A DNA stretch of 64,000 nt, from assembly GCA_910584655.1 (NCBI GenBank), contig CAJUBJ010000007.1:1-64000 (forward strand), in the 5' to 3' direction. This document shows, in pieces, positions 51,238 to 59,820 of the stretch. Position numbers and translations under genes: made by a program. The notes beneath the pieces are model-generated. The model worked only from the letters and a program-made list of their open reading frames with translations, was not told the DNA's origin and made no database searches. Positions within the stretch are counted from its first letter, which is position 1. Each line of letters starts with the position of its first letter. The stretch comes from an uncultured Bacilli bacterium. Its GTDB lineage: Bacteria > Bacillota_I > Bacilli_A > RF39 > UBA660.

Positions 51238-52171
51238 CAACTAATAATACATTATTATTTTCATCTAAGAACATAGACGCATAAAAACTCAAATTAGAAA
51301 AATCTCCATCTATATCTTTTTTATCTAATGCTTTTATACATTCATTACCATTATCTTTACAAACATAATTTATGCCAACTAAATAACTATCAGCATAAAC
51401 ATTTCCTCTAAATTTATACTTACCATTATTAGATGTTAAACTTAAACCAAAAGACTTAGTATTTTCTAAATTCATATAATCATTTTCTACCAAATAGTTT
51501 TTAACTTTTTCAGTATAATCTAATACTAATTTATCATAATAAGCTCCACTATTTTTAAATGTTAATAATTCATAAATCTCATTATATCTATTTATTCTTA
51601 TATAAATCTTTTTATTTAAAGGATTATTAAATTCCTTATCTGTTTTAAAACATTTGCTACTTCCATCTTTACATTCATAAGTAATATCAAGTAAATAATC
51701 ACTTCCACCTTGATCATTCTCTTCATCTTTTTCCAAACTGTTTATAGTAAGATTATTTAGATTCTTCATTTCTATAATCTTATTTTTTATTCCGTAATCT
51801 ACTAATTTTTCATAAACAACATGTGTAAAAGTTACTATATCTGGCTCCTCACATGTTTTATATAATACTGATCCAATATATCTTTCACCATTATCACAAT
51901 ATAATACTTTATAACCCAAACCAGAAAATAATGTTCCTCTATCTACTTTTTTATGAACAGCAAAAATCGGTTTACCCCCAATAAAATTCACACGATAAAA
52001 ATCAAAGCCAACTACACCTAAAAACGCCAATACTATTATTACTAAAATTGTTATTTTTCTATGTTGACTTTGTAAACGTTTATACTCTTTTTCAACAGCC
52101 TGTTTATCATTTACATCCACACCATAAAAAACATTTTTTGTCTGTTGTGGTTTCTTATTAACTATATTCAA
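51209..52171 (-). CDS. Single-pass membrane protein of unknown function
   Basis: About 320 residues; the start is probably TTG 52171, because AGGTG lies six bases upstream and the in-frame GTG is inside it. Cytoplasmic N-terminus of 38 residues, one membrane helix (about 42-60), then an outer domain of 260 residues with cysteine pairs (VLYCDNG ... KTCEEPD; YECKDGSSKCFK; YVCKDNGNECIK). The last two are repeats (Y-x-C-K-D-x-x-x-x-C). Not recognised. Promoter unclear. Confidence 0.68.
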   Translation of the reverse strand: MNIVNKKPQQTKNVFYGVDVNDKQAVEKEYKRLQSQHRKITILVIIVLAFLGVVGFDFYRVNFIGGKPIFAVHKKVDRGTLFSGLGYKVLYCDNGERYIGSVLYKTCEEPDIVTFTHVVYEKLVDYGIKNKIIEMKNLNNLTINSLEKDEENDQGGSDYLLDITYECKDGSSKCFKTDKEFNNPLNKKIYIRINRYNEIYELLTFKNSGAYYDKLVLDYTEKVKNYLVENDYMNLENTKSFGLSLTSNNGKYKFRGNVYADSYLVGINYVCKDNGNECIKALDKKDIDGDFSNLSFYASMFLDENNNVLLVGPREYLEIE

Positions 52172-52240
52172 TATAATCACCTATTCTAGTATTATTATAT
52201 CATTTATTATAAATAGTTATAAACAAACTTTTAAATAGAT

Positions 52241-52807
52241 TTACAGATTATCTTTATACTTTTCATATAGCAAATATGAATACCCTTCATAATCTCGCAT
52301 ATCTTCACTTAACATAAATTTCTCAGTCAATTCTTTAATTGTATTAATCCCCTGACTTAACTTACCTTCATTTTTTATTTCTAATTCAACAAATTTACCT
52401 AAACCATCAACATCGTCTAAAGAAACTTCTAATAAATCATCTATATAAAAGCTTTTCCTCTCCTTTTTTATAGTTATAGTTTTATCAATTCTTAAATCAT
52501 TTAATATTTTAGTTAAAGTATCAATATCTTCTATCTCAATTTCATGTTCTATACAATAAGAATTTTTATCTTCCGTTTTATCTACAAACTTTTTATAACT
52601 CAATATATTTTTTGTATCTAATACTCTAATTCTTAAACATTCATTATCTATCTTCCCTCCCAAAAAAGGAAAGTGCTGTGGAGAAAAATAAATATCGTGT
52701 TGCCTTTCTTCTTTACATTTAAATTCTTTTTTCATTAAAAAATCTAATATCTCTTCATATTTTTTTTCATCAATTTTATATTTTGCTTCTATTTCAATAT
52801 TTTTCAT
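52241..52807 (-). CDS. CYTH-domain protein
   Basis: 188 residues from ATG 52807 (GGAGTGG upstream). CYTH family: ENIEIEAKYKI start gives the ExExK motif, then LRIRVLDTKNILSYKKF (basic triphosphate-binding strand), EHEIEIEDI, KKERKSFYIDDLLEVSLDDVDGLGKFVELEI. Members are class IV adenylyl cyclases, thiamine-triphosphatases or polyphosphatases; sequence does not say which. Solitary gene after the membrane protein. Confidence 0.82.
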   Translation of the reverse strand: MKNIEIEAKYKIDEKKYEEILDFLMKKEFKCKEERQHDIYFSPQHFPFLGGKIDNECLRIRVLDTKNILSYKKFVDKTEDKNSYCIEHEIEIEDIDTLTKILNDLRIDKTITIKKERKSFYIDDLLEVSLDDVDGLGKFVELEIKNEGKLSQGINTIKELTEKFMLSEDMRDYEGYSYLLYEKYKDNL

Positions 52808-52852
52808 TATTACCACTCCAAATAATAACATTATTTTATCATACAAAAAAAC

Positions 52853-52867
52853 TAGAGCAAAGCTCTA
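52853..52867 (-). terminator. Terminator of the YugP-like gene
   Basis: Stem TAGAGC/GCTCTA, three-base loop and seven Ts on the minus strand. Confidence 0.7.
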
Positions 52868-53536
52868 ATCTCTTCTTGAATCACTATATATTAGCAATCT
52901 TACTAAATTTAAAATTGCTGATAAAACAGACGCAATGTAAGTAAATGCTGCTGCCTTTAATACTTTTTCTGAGCCCTCATGTTCTTCCTTATCAAGTAAC
53001 TTCAAATCATTAAGTTGTTTTAATGCTCTCTTACTAGCATCAAATTCAACAGGTAACGTTACAACTTGAAAAATTAAACTTAAAAACACAACAACAATTG
53101 AAACCATAAGCATATCTACCATTTGTAACAATATTGATATAAGAAATAAAATATATGCCATATTAGTTGCAAAATTAACTATAGGTACTAAAAATGCCCT
53201 GATTTTCATAAAAGTATAATTTTCTTTATCTTGTATTGCATGACCACACTCATGCGCCGCAACAGCTGCAGCTGCTATTGTCTCTCCATGAAATATATCA
53301 GAAGATAATCTAACTACTTTTTGAGAAGGATCATAATGATCAGTCAAATTACCCTTTACTTCAACTATATACATATCTTTAAGTCCATTTTCATCAAGTA
53401 TCTTTCTAGCAACTTCAAAACCACTAAGTTTATTCTTATTTTTAGCTCTCTTATACTTATTATAAGTTGAATCTATATTAATTGACGCAATAATAGGAAA
53501 TATAAGTACTAATAAATATAAAACAATATTTTCCAA
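52865..53536 (-). CDS. YugP-like zinc membrane protease
   Basis: 223 residues from TTG 53536 (AGAGGTG upstream). PF04298-type: N-terminal helix, then AAHECGHAIQDKENYTF with HExxH zinc site at about residue 87, followed by three membrane helices (LVPIVNFATNMAYILFLISILLQM and others), LPVEFDASKRALKQLND and a final AAAFTYIASVLSAILNLVRL. Function unknown in B. subtilis; acts at the membrane. Eleven bases separate it from cysS upstream, so they may share a transcript. Confidence 0.88.
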   Translation of the reverse strand: MENIVLYLLVLIFPIIASINIDSTYNKYKRAKNKNKLSGFEVARKILDENGLKDMYIVEVKGNLTDHYDPSQKVVRLSSDIFHGETIAAAAVAAHECGHAIQDKENYTFMKIRAFLVPIVNFATNMAYILFLISILLQMVDMLMVSIVVVFLSLIFQVVTLPVEFDASKRALKQLNDLKLLDKEEHEGSEKVLKAAAFTYIASVLSAILNLVRLLIYSDSRRD

Positions 53537-53547
53537 CTAAATCACCT

Positions 53548-54861
53548 CTAAATAATTTTCTTATCAACTAGCTGAGCTCTCATCTTATCTGCATTTTCAA
53601 AATCTGACATCTTTCTATACTCTAACCACTTATTATAAATTTCTTTATCTTCATCAGTTAAAGTAACAAAATCATAAACAAGGCCTAAAACATAATTAAC
53701 TAACATAATTTTATCATACGTTTCAGTAAAATCTTCTTTACTTCTAAGTTTATTATTCAACTCTTTTACTAAGTCAAGTAAGTAAGTAATTAAATTCGAA
53801 GTATTAAAATCTTCATCCATTATTTCATTTATCTTATTATCTTTAGTTAATTTACCAACTTCTAAATTCTTAAGTTGAATCTCTAAATTAGCTTGTTTAA
53901 GCGCATTATAAACTTTATCATTTATAGTTCCACATTCTTTAAATAATTGATCAGTAAAATCAAATGGTAATCTATAATTAGTTTTTAAAATACTTAATCT
54001 TATAACATTTGCAGGATGTTTTTCTAGTAATTCATGAGCAGTTATAAAGTTACCTAAACTTTTACTCATTTTAACACCATTAACCATTACATGACCATTA
54101 TGCATCCAATAATTAGCTAAATTAGTACCACAAGCAGCTACACTTTGAGCCATTTCGTTTTCATGATGAGGAAATTTTAAATCTACGCCTCCACCATGTA
54201 TATCAATATTATTTCCAAATAACTTATTAATCATAACAACGCATTCTGTATGCCATCCAGGTCTACCTTTTCCCCAAGGAGAATCCCAAGTAATACCTTC
54301 TTTAGTTTTCTTCCATAAAACAAAATCATAAGGATTTTCTTTATTTTCATCCACTTCTATTCTATTACCAGCATTTAATTCTTCAACAACTTGTTTACTT
54401 AACTTGCCATAATCTTCTATTTTACCAACTCTAAAATATACATCATCACCACTCTGATAAGCATAACCCTTATCCATTAATAATTTAATATAGTCAATTA
54501 TCTCATCCATAGTTTCTGTAACTTTAGGTCTATAATCTATATCTAAGCAATTTAATGCCTTAACATCTTCTAAATATATTTTAATATACTTTTCTGTTAA
54601 CTCCTTTTCAGTAACACCTAACTCTTTTGCTGCCTTAATTATCTTATCATCAACATCAGTAAAATTACTTGCATATTTAACATCATAACCAGCATATTTA
54701 AAATATCTATAAACCATATCAAAGATAATAACTGGACACATATTACCAACATGAGCATAACTATATACAGTTGGACCACAAACATACATATTAATAGCTC
54801 CATCTTTCATTGTCTTAAACTCTTCAATTTTGCCACTTAAAGTATTAAAAATTTTCATCAT
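53548..54861 (-). CDS. cysS: Cysteinyl-tRNA synthetase
   Basis: About 437 residues (ATG 54861 or 54858). Class I synthetase: YVCGPTVYSYAHVGN has the zinc cysteine and HIGH-like HVGN; zinc ligands recur in GWHTECVVM and HHENE; KMSKSLGNF is the KMSKS loop. Slightly short at the C-terminus compared with typical 465 residues. No T-box was seen upstream. Unlike B. subtilis it is not next to mrnC-rlmB but 28 kb away. Confidence 0.95.
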   Translation of the reverse strand: MMKIFNTLSGKIEEFKTMKDGAINMYVCGPTVYSYAHVGNMCPVIIFDMVYRYFKYAGYDVKYASNFTDVDDKIIKAAKELGVTEKELTEKYIKIYLEDVKALNCLDIDYRPKVTETMDEIIDYIKLLMDKGYAYQSGDDVYFRVGKIEDYGKLSKQVVEELNAGNRIEVDENKENPYDFVLWKKTKEGITWDSPWGKGRPGWHTECVVMINKLFGNNIDIHGGGVDLKFPHHENEMAQSVAACGTNLANYWMHNGHVMVNGVKMSKSLGNFITAHELLEKHPANVIRLSILKTNYRLPFDFTDQLFKECGTINDKVYNALKQANLEIQLKNLEVGKLTKDNKINEIMDEDFNTSNLITYLLDLVKELNNKLRSKEDFTETYDKIMLVNYVLGLVYDFVTLTDEDKEIYNKWLEYRKMSDFENADKMRAQLVDKKII

Positions 54862-54923
54862 AATCACCTTCCAATTAATATCTAAGTGCCTCTATTATAA
54901 CACACTTTTCCAAAGAAAAAATA

Positions 54924-55271
54924 CTAATTACTAGTATTTAATATATTTAAATAAATAGCTTCTATATCTTCATTATTACTTAACAAAACATTATAAGCAA
55001 TACTATCGTCATCAGTTAAAATTCTTACACAAGCTTCTATATAATTATCACACTCGTTCTTTATTTTCCTAAGTATTGGCGTATATAAAATATATTCGCT
55101 TTCTTTAAATGAACAACCTATTATCTTTATTATATATTCTTTAAATTTATCATAAGTTATATAATCATTACCAAATTTCTTTAAATAAGCTAAAATAAAA
55201 TGTTCTGTTCCTACATAAGGGTGATGTAGTTCTATCATTTCTTGTTCAGCAATTTTAAATAATTCTTCCAT
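54924..55271 (-). CDS. Stand-alone Clp N-terminal-domain-like protein
   Basis: 115 residues from ATG 55271 (AGGTG upstream). Two tandem Clp-N-type repeats: EELFKIAEQEMIELHHPYVGTEHFILAYLKKF resembles the first ClpC-N helix pair (yVGTEHllLayl), and YTPILRKIKNECDNYIEACVRILTDDDSIAYNVLLSNNEDIEAIYLNIL the second. No AAA+ modules follow. Possible adaptor, regulator or substrate-recruitment factor for a Clp protease. Inference from similarity by eye. Overlaps the spacer of the upstream transporter gene. Confidence 0.68.
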   Translation of the reverse strand: MEELFKIAEQEMIELHHPYVGTEHFILAYLKKFGNDYITYDKFKEYIIKIIGCSFKESEYILYTPILRKIKNECDNYIEACVRILTDDDSIAYNVLLSNNEDIEAIYLNILNTSN

Positions 55272-55341
55272 ATTATCACCTATTAAAGTATATTCATGAA
55301 ATTTAAAAAAAGAAGTATAAAAACTCCTTTTTAAAAATATT

Positions 55342-56757
55342 TTAAACATATAGCATTAATGATAACATAATTAATACAACAACCGCAAAAGACAATACAA
55401 ATTTCCAAACATATTTAAACCATCTAACATATGGTAAATCTACATATGTAAGTGCAGTTAGTAACAAGAAACTTGTAGGTCCAATTACTAATGCTAATGC
55501 TGAAGAAACTCTCCATATTAATCCAGATAATGCTAAATTGTCTACAAACGATGCTGCAATAAATGTTCCAAACATCGCTGTAAGTATATCAGGATCTCCA
55601 ACTAATATAGTTGAAATAAATACAATAATAAATACTGAGAAAACATTAAATGTTCCATCTCCAAACAAAGAATTAATTATTGTATTTTGCCATGGATAAG
55701 CATTAGCTAAACAAGCAATTGTAAAAGCAAATACATAAATAAATGCAACCTTACTAATTTTTTTAACACCCATACCAAAGTTTTTAATAAATAAATCAAC
55801 ATTCATCTTATCTATAATAGCCATTATAATAGTAAACACTAACATAACAAAAGAACCATATATTAAGAATGTCCAATTACCAAAAGCTGGTAAATAAGAA
55901 CCTAGCAAATCTCCAAATATTGATATATTACCAATTTTAATGCTTGTCATACTTGTAAAAAACTCATCAAAAAATTTAACATCAAAACTTGCAACCCAAC
56001 TTATAAATCCTAACATAATTGTAATTAAACTTACTATTCCGAATACTATAATTGGCCAAATTTTTGTTCTTTTTCTCTTTTTTACCTTAGTCTCATCTAA
56101 CTCTTCAGGACAAAACATATCATATTTTATTCCATCACTATCTTTATGTTTTTTCATATATAATATAGCAAATACATTATATAAAACATATGCAATAATA
56201 AATAATATTATCTTAGTAAATAGCATTTCTTCTATTCCTAATCCTGTAGCATCATTCAAATAATTAACTCCATATGTTCCAAATGTTAAACCTAAGAATC
56301 CAATAAACATACCACCGAATCCAGCATTTAATGCTGTAACTCTATCTTGGCCAGTTCTTAAAAATACAGATATTATAAAAGGAGTTATACAAAATAACAC
56401 AAGTATTTGGCTACCAATAGAAGTATAAGCTCCCATTAATAGTGTAATAATTGCCATTGCAATAGCTTCCTTACCTTTTATAAAAGATGCAACTTTATCA
56501 ACTAACTTTCTATATGATTTCGTTTGAGAAAGTACTCCATAACTTCCTCCAACAGCCAAAATATAGAATATATCAGTTAACTTATTCATTACTGCCGTAT
56601 GAAATACTGCAACAATATCAAATAACCCTATTCTTTTAAATCCAGTTGATACAAAACTTCCTGCATTATACATTCCACCTTCAACAATCCATGACATTAC
56701 AAAAAATATTACAATAACTAATAATAATATAAATATTTTATCATTTCTCTTTTTCAT
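55342..56757 (-). CDS. YfcC/DcuC-like membrane transporter
   Basis: 471 residues with about twelve membrane helices and paired half-repeats. Re-entrant-type glycine and proline segments occur, such as GSYGVLSQTKSYRKLVDK, GAYTSIGSQILVLFCITPFI and FISTILVGDPDILTAMFGTFIAASFVDNLALSG. These fit YfcC/DcuC-type (ion transporter superfamily) carriers of amino acids or C4-dicarboxylates. Exact substrate unknown. Its ATG has GGAGGTAG. Confidence 0.7.
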   Translation of the reverse strand: MKKRNDKIFILLLVIVIFFVMSWIVEGGMYNAGSFVSTGFKRIGLFDIVAVFHTAVMNKLTDIFYILAVGGSYGVLSQTKSYRKLVDKVASFIKGKEAIAMAIITLLMGAYTSIGSQILVLFCITPFIISVFLRTGQDRVTALNAGFGGMFIGFLGLTFGTYGVNYLNDATGLGIEEMLFTKIILFIIAYVLYNVFAILYMKKHKDSDGIKYDMFCPEELDETKVKKRKRTKIWPIIVFGIVSLITIMLGFISWVASFDVKFFDEFFTSMTSIKIGNISIFGDLLGSYLPAFGNWTFLIYGSFVMLVFTIIMAIIDKMNVDLFIKNFGMGVKKISKVAFIYVFAFTIACLANAYPWQNTIINSLFGDGTFNVFSVFIIVFISTILVGDPDILTAMFGTFIAASFVDNLALSGLIWRVSSALALVIGPTSFLLLTALTYVDLPYVRWFKYVWKFVLSFAVVVLIMLSLMLYV

Positions 56758-56833
56758 ACTCTACCTCCATAAAAAAAGTATACCACACATTCCTAGTATT
56801 TACCTAGAAATTTAGTGAAAATTACTTCACAAA

Positions 56834-56855
56834 AAAACTAACTTAAGTTAGTTTT
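56834..56855 (-). terminator. Terminator of the zinc-ribbon pair
   Basis: 22-base perfect palindrome around AACTAACTTAAGTTAGTT with a T-run on the minus strand. It overlaps the stop codon of the second gene. Confidence 0.78.
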
Positions 56856-57654
56856 CAATATATAAACCTTCAGTAGCTAAAACATTATAATCTCCACTTT
56901 TACTTCGTATAACTTTATTATATAAATCTTCATTATTTAAATATCCTTGAACAAATGAAGAAGTCCCCCCATTAATAAATGTCATTGATGAAACTGTATT
57001 CCCTTTAAATGAATTACTAACTATATTATCATCATTCAACTTCAAATTAGAATACACTACTGCCGCATATACTTCTAAATTAATATCTTTACCAACAATA
57101 GTCTTTTTATATACATCATATAATTCATTCACTTTATCAAAATCTTTTGCATCTTCATCCTTATTATTTAATAAATACATTCCCGCATAAGCCCAATCTG
57201 ATATAGTAACATCTTCCCATATCCTATCATTTAAATGTCCCAAAGATTTTTCTGTTTCCTTGTGAAATATCTCTAATGATTTCTCATCTATATGTTCAAA
57301 TTCTGTAATATAATTTTCCTTTTTCTCTTCAACAACTTGCTCTCTTTCAAAATAATTATCTTTATCGAAATTTCTAACGACTTCCAGAATTCCACTCACT
57401 GTTAAAATTACTATAAATGATGCTATAATAGTTACAAGAATCACAATCGCCTTTGCTCCATTATTTCTTTTCTGAATTAAATTATAATAATCTGCAATTA
57501 TTTTTTTATCAATATTATCATATGATCCTTTATCATCTTTAGATTTTGATATAACATAGCTCTTTTTACAATATTCACAAGTGACATCTTGACTATCCTT
57601 ATCAAATGACAAACCAGCTCCACAATTCGGACATTTCTTTTCAATTAATTTCAT
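56848..57654 (-). CDS. Zinc-ribbon membrane protein (duplicate of the upstream gene)
   Basis: About 268 residues from ATG 57654. N-terminal zinc ribbon KLIEKKCPNCGAGLSF ... VTCEYCKKSYVI (two CxxC), a charged linker, one membrane helix (about 70-92) and an outer domain of 150 residues, mostly helical-looking with an SSMTFINGGTSSF turn. The first 16 residues are nearly identical to those of the neighbour at 57688-57972. Unknown role, probably a cytoplasmic ribbon sensing or binding partner for an outer domain. Confidence 0.72.
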   Translation of the reverse strand: MKLIEKKCPNCGAGLSFDKDSQDVTCEYCKKSYVISKSKDDKGSYDNIDKKIIADYYNLIQKRNNGAKAIVILVTIIASFIVILTVSGILEVVRNFDKDNYFEREQVVEEKKENYITEFEHIDEKSLEIFHKETEKSLGHLNDRIWEDVTISDWAYAGMYLLNNKDEDAKDFDKVNELYDVYKKTIVGKDINLEVYAAVVYSNLKLNDDNIVSNSFKGNTVSSMTFINGGTSSFVQGYLNNEDLYNKVIRSKSGDYNVLATEGLYIEN

Positions 57655-57687
57655 AACTACCACCTATCTAAAAAGTTAAAATACTCA

Positions 57688-57972
57688 TTACATCATTGTA
57701 AATATTTTAATAAAAACAAATACTATAAATATAAATACTAAAAGAAATATTACAAAAGATATTATAGATGATACAGCAAAATATGTAAAAAAAACCGATG
57801 CAACTTTCTTAACCTTTACTAAATCATAAGCTTCCTCAGGATTATCAATTTTAGTATCATCCCTTTTTATCTCATAATTCATTTTACAATACTCACATTG
57901 TACATTAGTAGAATTCTCATCAAATGTTAAACCAGCTCCACAATTCGGACATTTCTTTTCAATTAATTTCAT
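57688..57972 (-). CDS. Short zinc-ribbon membrane protein
   Basis: About 94 residues from ATG 57972. Zinc ribbon KLIEKKCPNCGAGLTF ... VQCEYCKMNYEI, a short charged linker and one or two C-terminal membrane helices (FTYFAVSSIISFVIFLLVFIFIVFVFIKIF). It lacks the outer domain of its paralogue at 56848-57654, with which it forms a 33-base-spaced pair. The shared N-terminal DNA suggests a recent duplication or gene conversion. Confidence 0.75.
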   Translation of the reverse strand: MKLIEKKCPNCGAGLTFDENSTNVQCEYCKMNYEIKRDDTKIDNPEEAYDLVKVKKVASVFFTYFAVSSIISFVIFLLVFIFIVFVFIKIFTMM

Positions 57973-58009
57973 ACAACTCACCTACCATTTATTATATCAT
58001 AATATAAAA

Positions 58010-58034
58010 AGTCAACTACATCCTATAGTTGACT
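58010..58034 (-). terminator. Terminator of lysS
   Basis: Stem AGTCAACTA/TAGTTGACT with a seven-base loop and TTTTTA on the minus strand after the lysS stop. Confidence 0.82.
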
Positions 58035-58051
58035 ATTTACATTCTATTTTA

Positions 58052-59536
58052 TTAATTTCTTTCTTTCATAGTTGGGAATAGTAATACATCACGAATAGAT
58101 TCTTGTTCTAAGAATAACATCATCATTCTATCAATTCCATATCCAATTCCCCCAGCTGGTGGCATACCATACTCTAATGCTTCAATGAAATCCATATCTA
58201 TATCATTAGCTTCGTCATTACCTAAATCTCTTTCAGCAAGTTGAGCTTCAAATCTTTCTAATTGATCAAGTGGATCATTTAACTCGGTATAAGCATTAGC
58301 AAATTCCTTGCCTGCAATAAACAATTCAAATCTATCAACGAATCTAGGATCTTCTGGATTCTTTTTAGTTAATGGTGAAATTTCTAGTGGATGTCCATAT
58401 AAGAAAGTTGGTTGAATTAATGTTTCTTCTACATACTTTTCAAAGAATAAATTAATAATATGACCAACAGATTTTTCATGTTCTTGTACTTCAATATGAT
58501 GCTCATTAGCTAATCTTAATGCCTCTTCAACAGTCATTTCTTTCTTAAAGTCAATACCTGTTTGTTCCTTAATAGCATCAGTCATACTAACTCTCTTCCA
58601 TGGACCTTCTAAATTAATTTCATTTCCACCAAAATTATAAGTCATTTTATTAAATACATTCTTAGCTACACTCTGGAACAATCCTTCTGTTAAATTCATC
58701 ATTCCTTCTAAATCACTATAAGCCAAATAAGCTTCCATTTCAGTAAACTCAGGATTATGTCTAGGATCCATACCTTCATTTCTAAATACTCTACCTATTT
58801 CATAAACAGCTTCCATACCACCAACTAATAATCTTTTTAATGGTAATTCTAAAGCAATTCTTAAATACATATCTAAATCTTGTGCATTATGATGTGTCGC
58901 AAACGGACGAGCTGATGCACCAGTAAGTAATGTTGTAAGTATTGGAGTTTCAACTTCTGCAAATCCTTGACCATCCATATAATTTTGAATACATCTAATA
59001 ATCTTAGGTCTTAAGAAAGCAACTCTCTTTGATTCGTCATTCATAATTAAATCAACATAACGTCTTCTATATCTCTCTTCAATATCTGTAAGTCCATGGA
59101 ACTTTTCAGGAAGTGGTTTTAACGCCTTAACTAAATGCGTATATTCTAAGCACTTAATAGTAACTTCACCTGTCTTAGTTTTCATTACTTTTCCACGCAC
59201 ACCAACTATATCCCCAATATCAGCACTCTTAAATAATGTATAAGCTTCTTCACCAATATCATTAATAGAAATATATATTTGAATTGATCCGCTTCTATCT
59301 TTAATAGTAAAGAATGAAGCTTTACCCATTTTTCTAATAAACATAATTCTTCCAGCAACTATTGCTTCATCAGTCATATTTTCAAATGCATCATGTTCTA
59401 CATCAGCGTATTTTTCTTTTAATTCAGCAGCATAAGCATTTCTTTCAAATTTATGACCAAAAGGATCCATTCCTAATTCTCTTAGCTTTTCAGCTTTTTC
59501 TCTTCTTACTAATTCTTGTTCAGTAAATTCTCTCAT
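58052..59536 (-). CDS. lysS: Lysyl-tRNA synthetase (class II)
   Basis: 494 residues from ATG 59536. N-terminal anticodon-binding OB fold (IMFIRKMGKASFFTIKDRSGSIQIYI), then the class II catalytic domain: ERYRRRYVDLIMN (motif 1), FRNEGMDPRHNPEFTEMEAY (motif 2) and GGIGYGIDRMMMLF (motif 3). Normal length. The frame is open upstream but those codons lie in the T-box leader. Expression is expected to rise when tRNA-Lys is uncharged, through the T-box. Confidence 0.97.
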   Translation of the reverse strand: MREFTEQELVRREKAEKLRELGMDPFGHKFERNAYAAELKEKYADVEHDAFENMTDEAIVAGRIMFIRKMGKASFFTIKDRSGSIQIYISINDIGEEAYTLFKSADIGDIVGVRGKVMKTKTGEVTIKCLEYTHLVKALKPLPEKFHGLTDIEERYRRRYVDLIMNDESKRVAFLRPKIIRCIQNYMDGQGFAEVETPILTTLLTGASARPFATHHNAQDLDMYLRIALELPLKRLLVGGMEAVYEIGRVFRNEGMDPRHNPEFTEMEAYLAYSDLEGMMNLTEGLFQSVAKNVFNKMTYNFGGNEINLEGPWKRVSMTDAIKEQTGIDFKKEMTVEEALRLANEHHIEVQEHEKSVGHIINLFFEKYVEETLIQPTFLYGHPLEISPLTKKNPEDPRFVDRFELFIAGKEFANAYTELNDPLDQLERFEAQLAERDLGNDEANDIDMDFIEALEYGMPPAGGIGYGIDRMMMLFLEQESIRDVLLFPTMKERN

Positions 59537-59559
59537 ATAATTCTCCCTCTTTCTTTTAA

Positions 59560-59776
59560 TAAAAAAAGTTATAGACCAAAGGGACGAAGCAATACTCCGT
59601 GGTACCACCCTTCTTTAATCTATAACTTGATTATCTCTTCATTTATAACGGTAATTAACCGGGCTAAAGCCACTCAAAGGTTTTTATTCATATCAGGCTT
59701 ATTACTAGTTCTCACCAACACTAGCTCTCTTTAAACAGTTTCTAATACTACTCGTCCTTCTCACTGATTTATGTGA
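59560..59776 (-). promoter_or_regulatory. T-box riboswitch of lysS
   Basis: Minus-strand leader with all major T-box marks: AGTGAGAAGGACGAGTAGT, a GAGCTAGTGTTGGTGAGAACTAG stem I apex, ACCTTTGAGTGGC following the specifier loop, the T-box AAGGGTGGTACCACG (59598-59612) that pairs with the uncharged tRNA end, and a terminator helix (59566-59575 with 59619-59628) with seven Ts. The specifier reads AAA just before ACCTTTGAGTGG, a lysine codon, agreeing with the gene. Confidence 0.93.
59566..59628 (-). terminator. T-box terminator of lysS
   Basis: Stem AGTTATAGA/TCTATAACT with the T-box sequence inside, followed by seven Ts on the minus strand. Alternative folding with bound tRNA gives the antiterminator. 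Confidence 0.85.
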
Positions 59777-59779
59777 TAA

Positions 59780-59808
59780 ATGATACTATAGTTTTTTTTA
59801 AATGTCAA
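59780..59808 (-). promoter_or_regulatory. Promoter of the lysS T-box transcript
   Basis: Minus strand TTGACA (59803-59808), 17-base spacer, TATCAT (59780-59785), directly before the T-box. Confidence 0.68.
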
Positions 59809-59820
59809 ATATTATTTAAA

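Noticed and set aside
53548..54861. T-box upstream of cysS
   Set aside because: The gap before cysS is about 60 bases and lacks the GGGTGGTACC sequence.
57688..57972. Zinc-ribbon duplication as an insertion element
   Set aside because: No terminal repeats, target duplications or transposase-like genes flank the pair.
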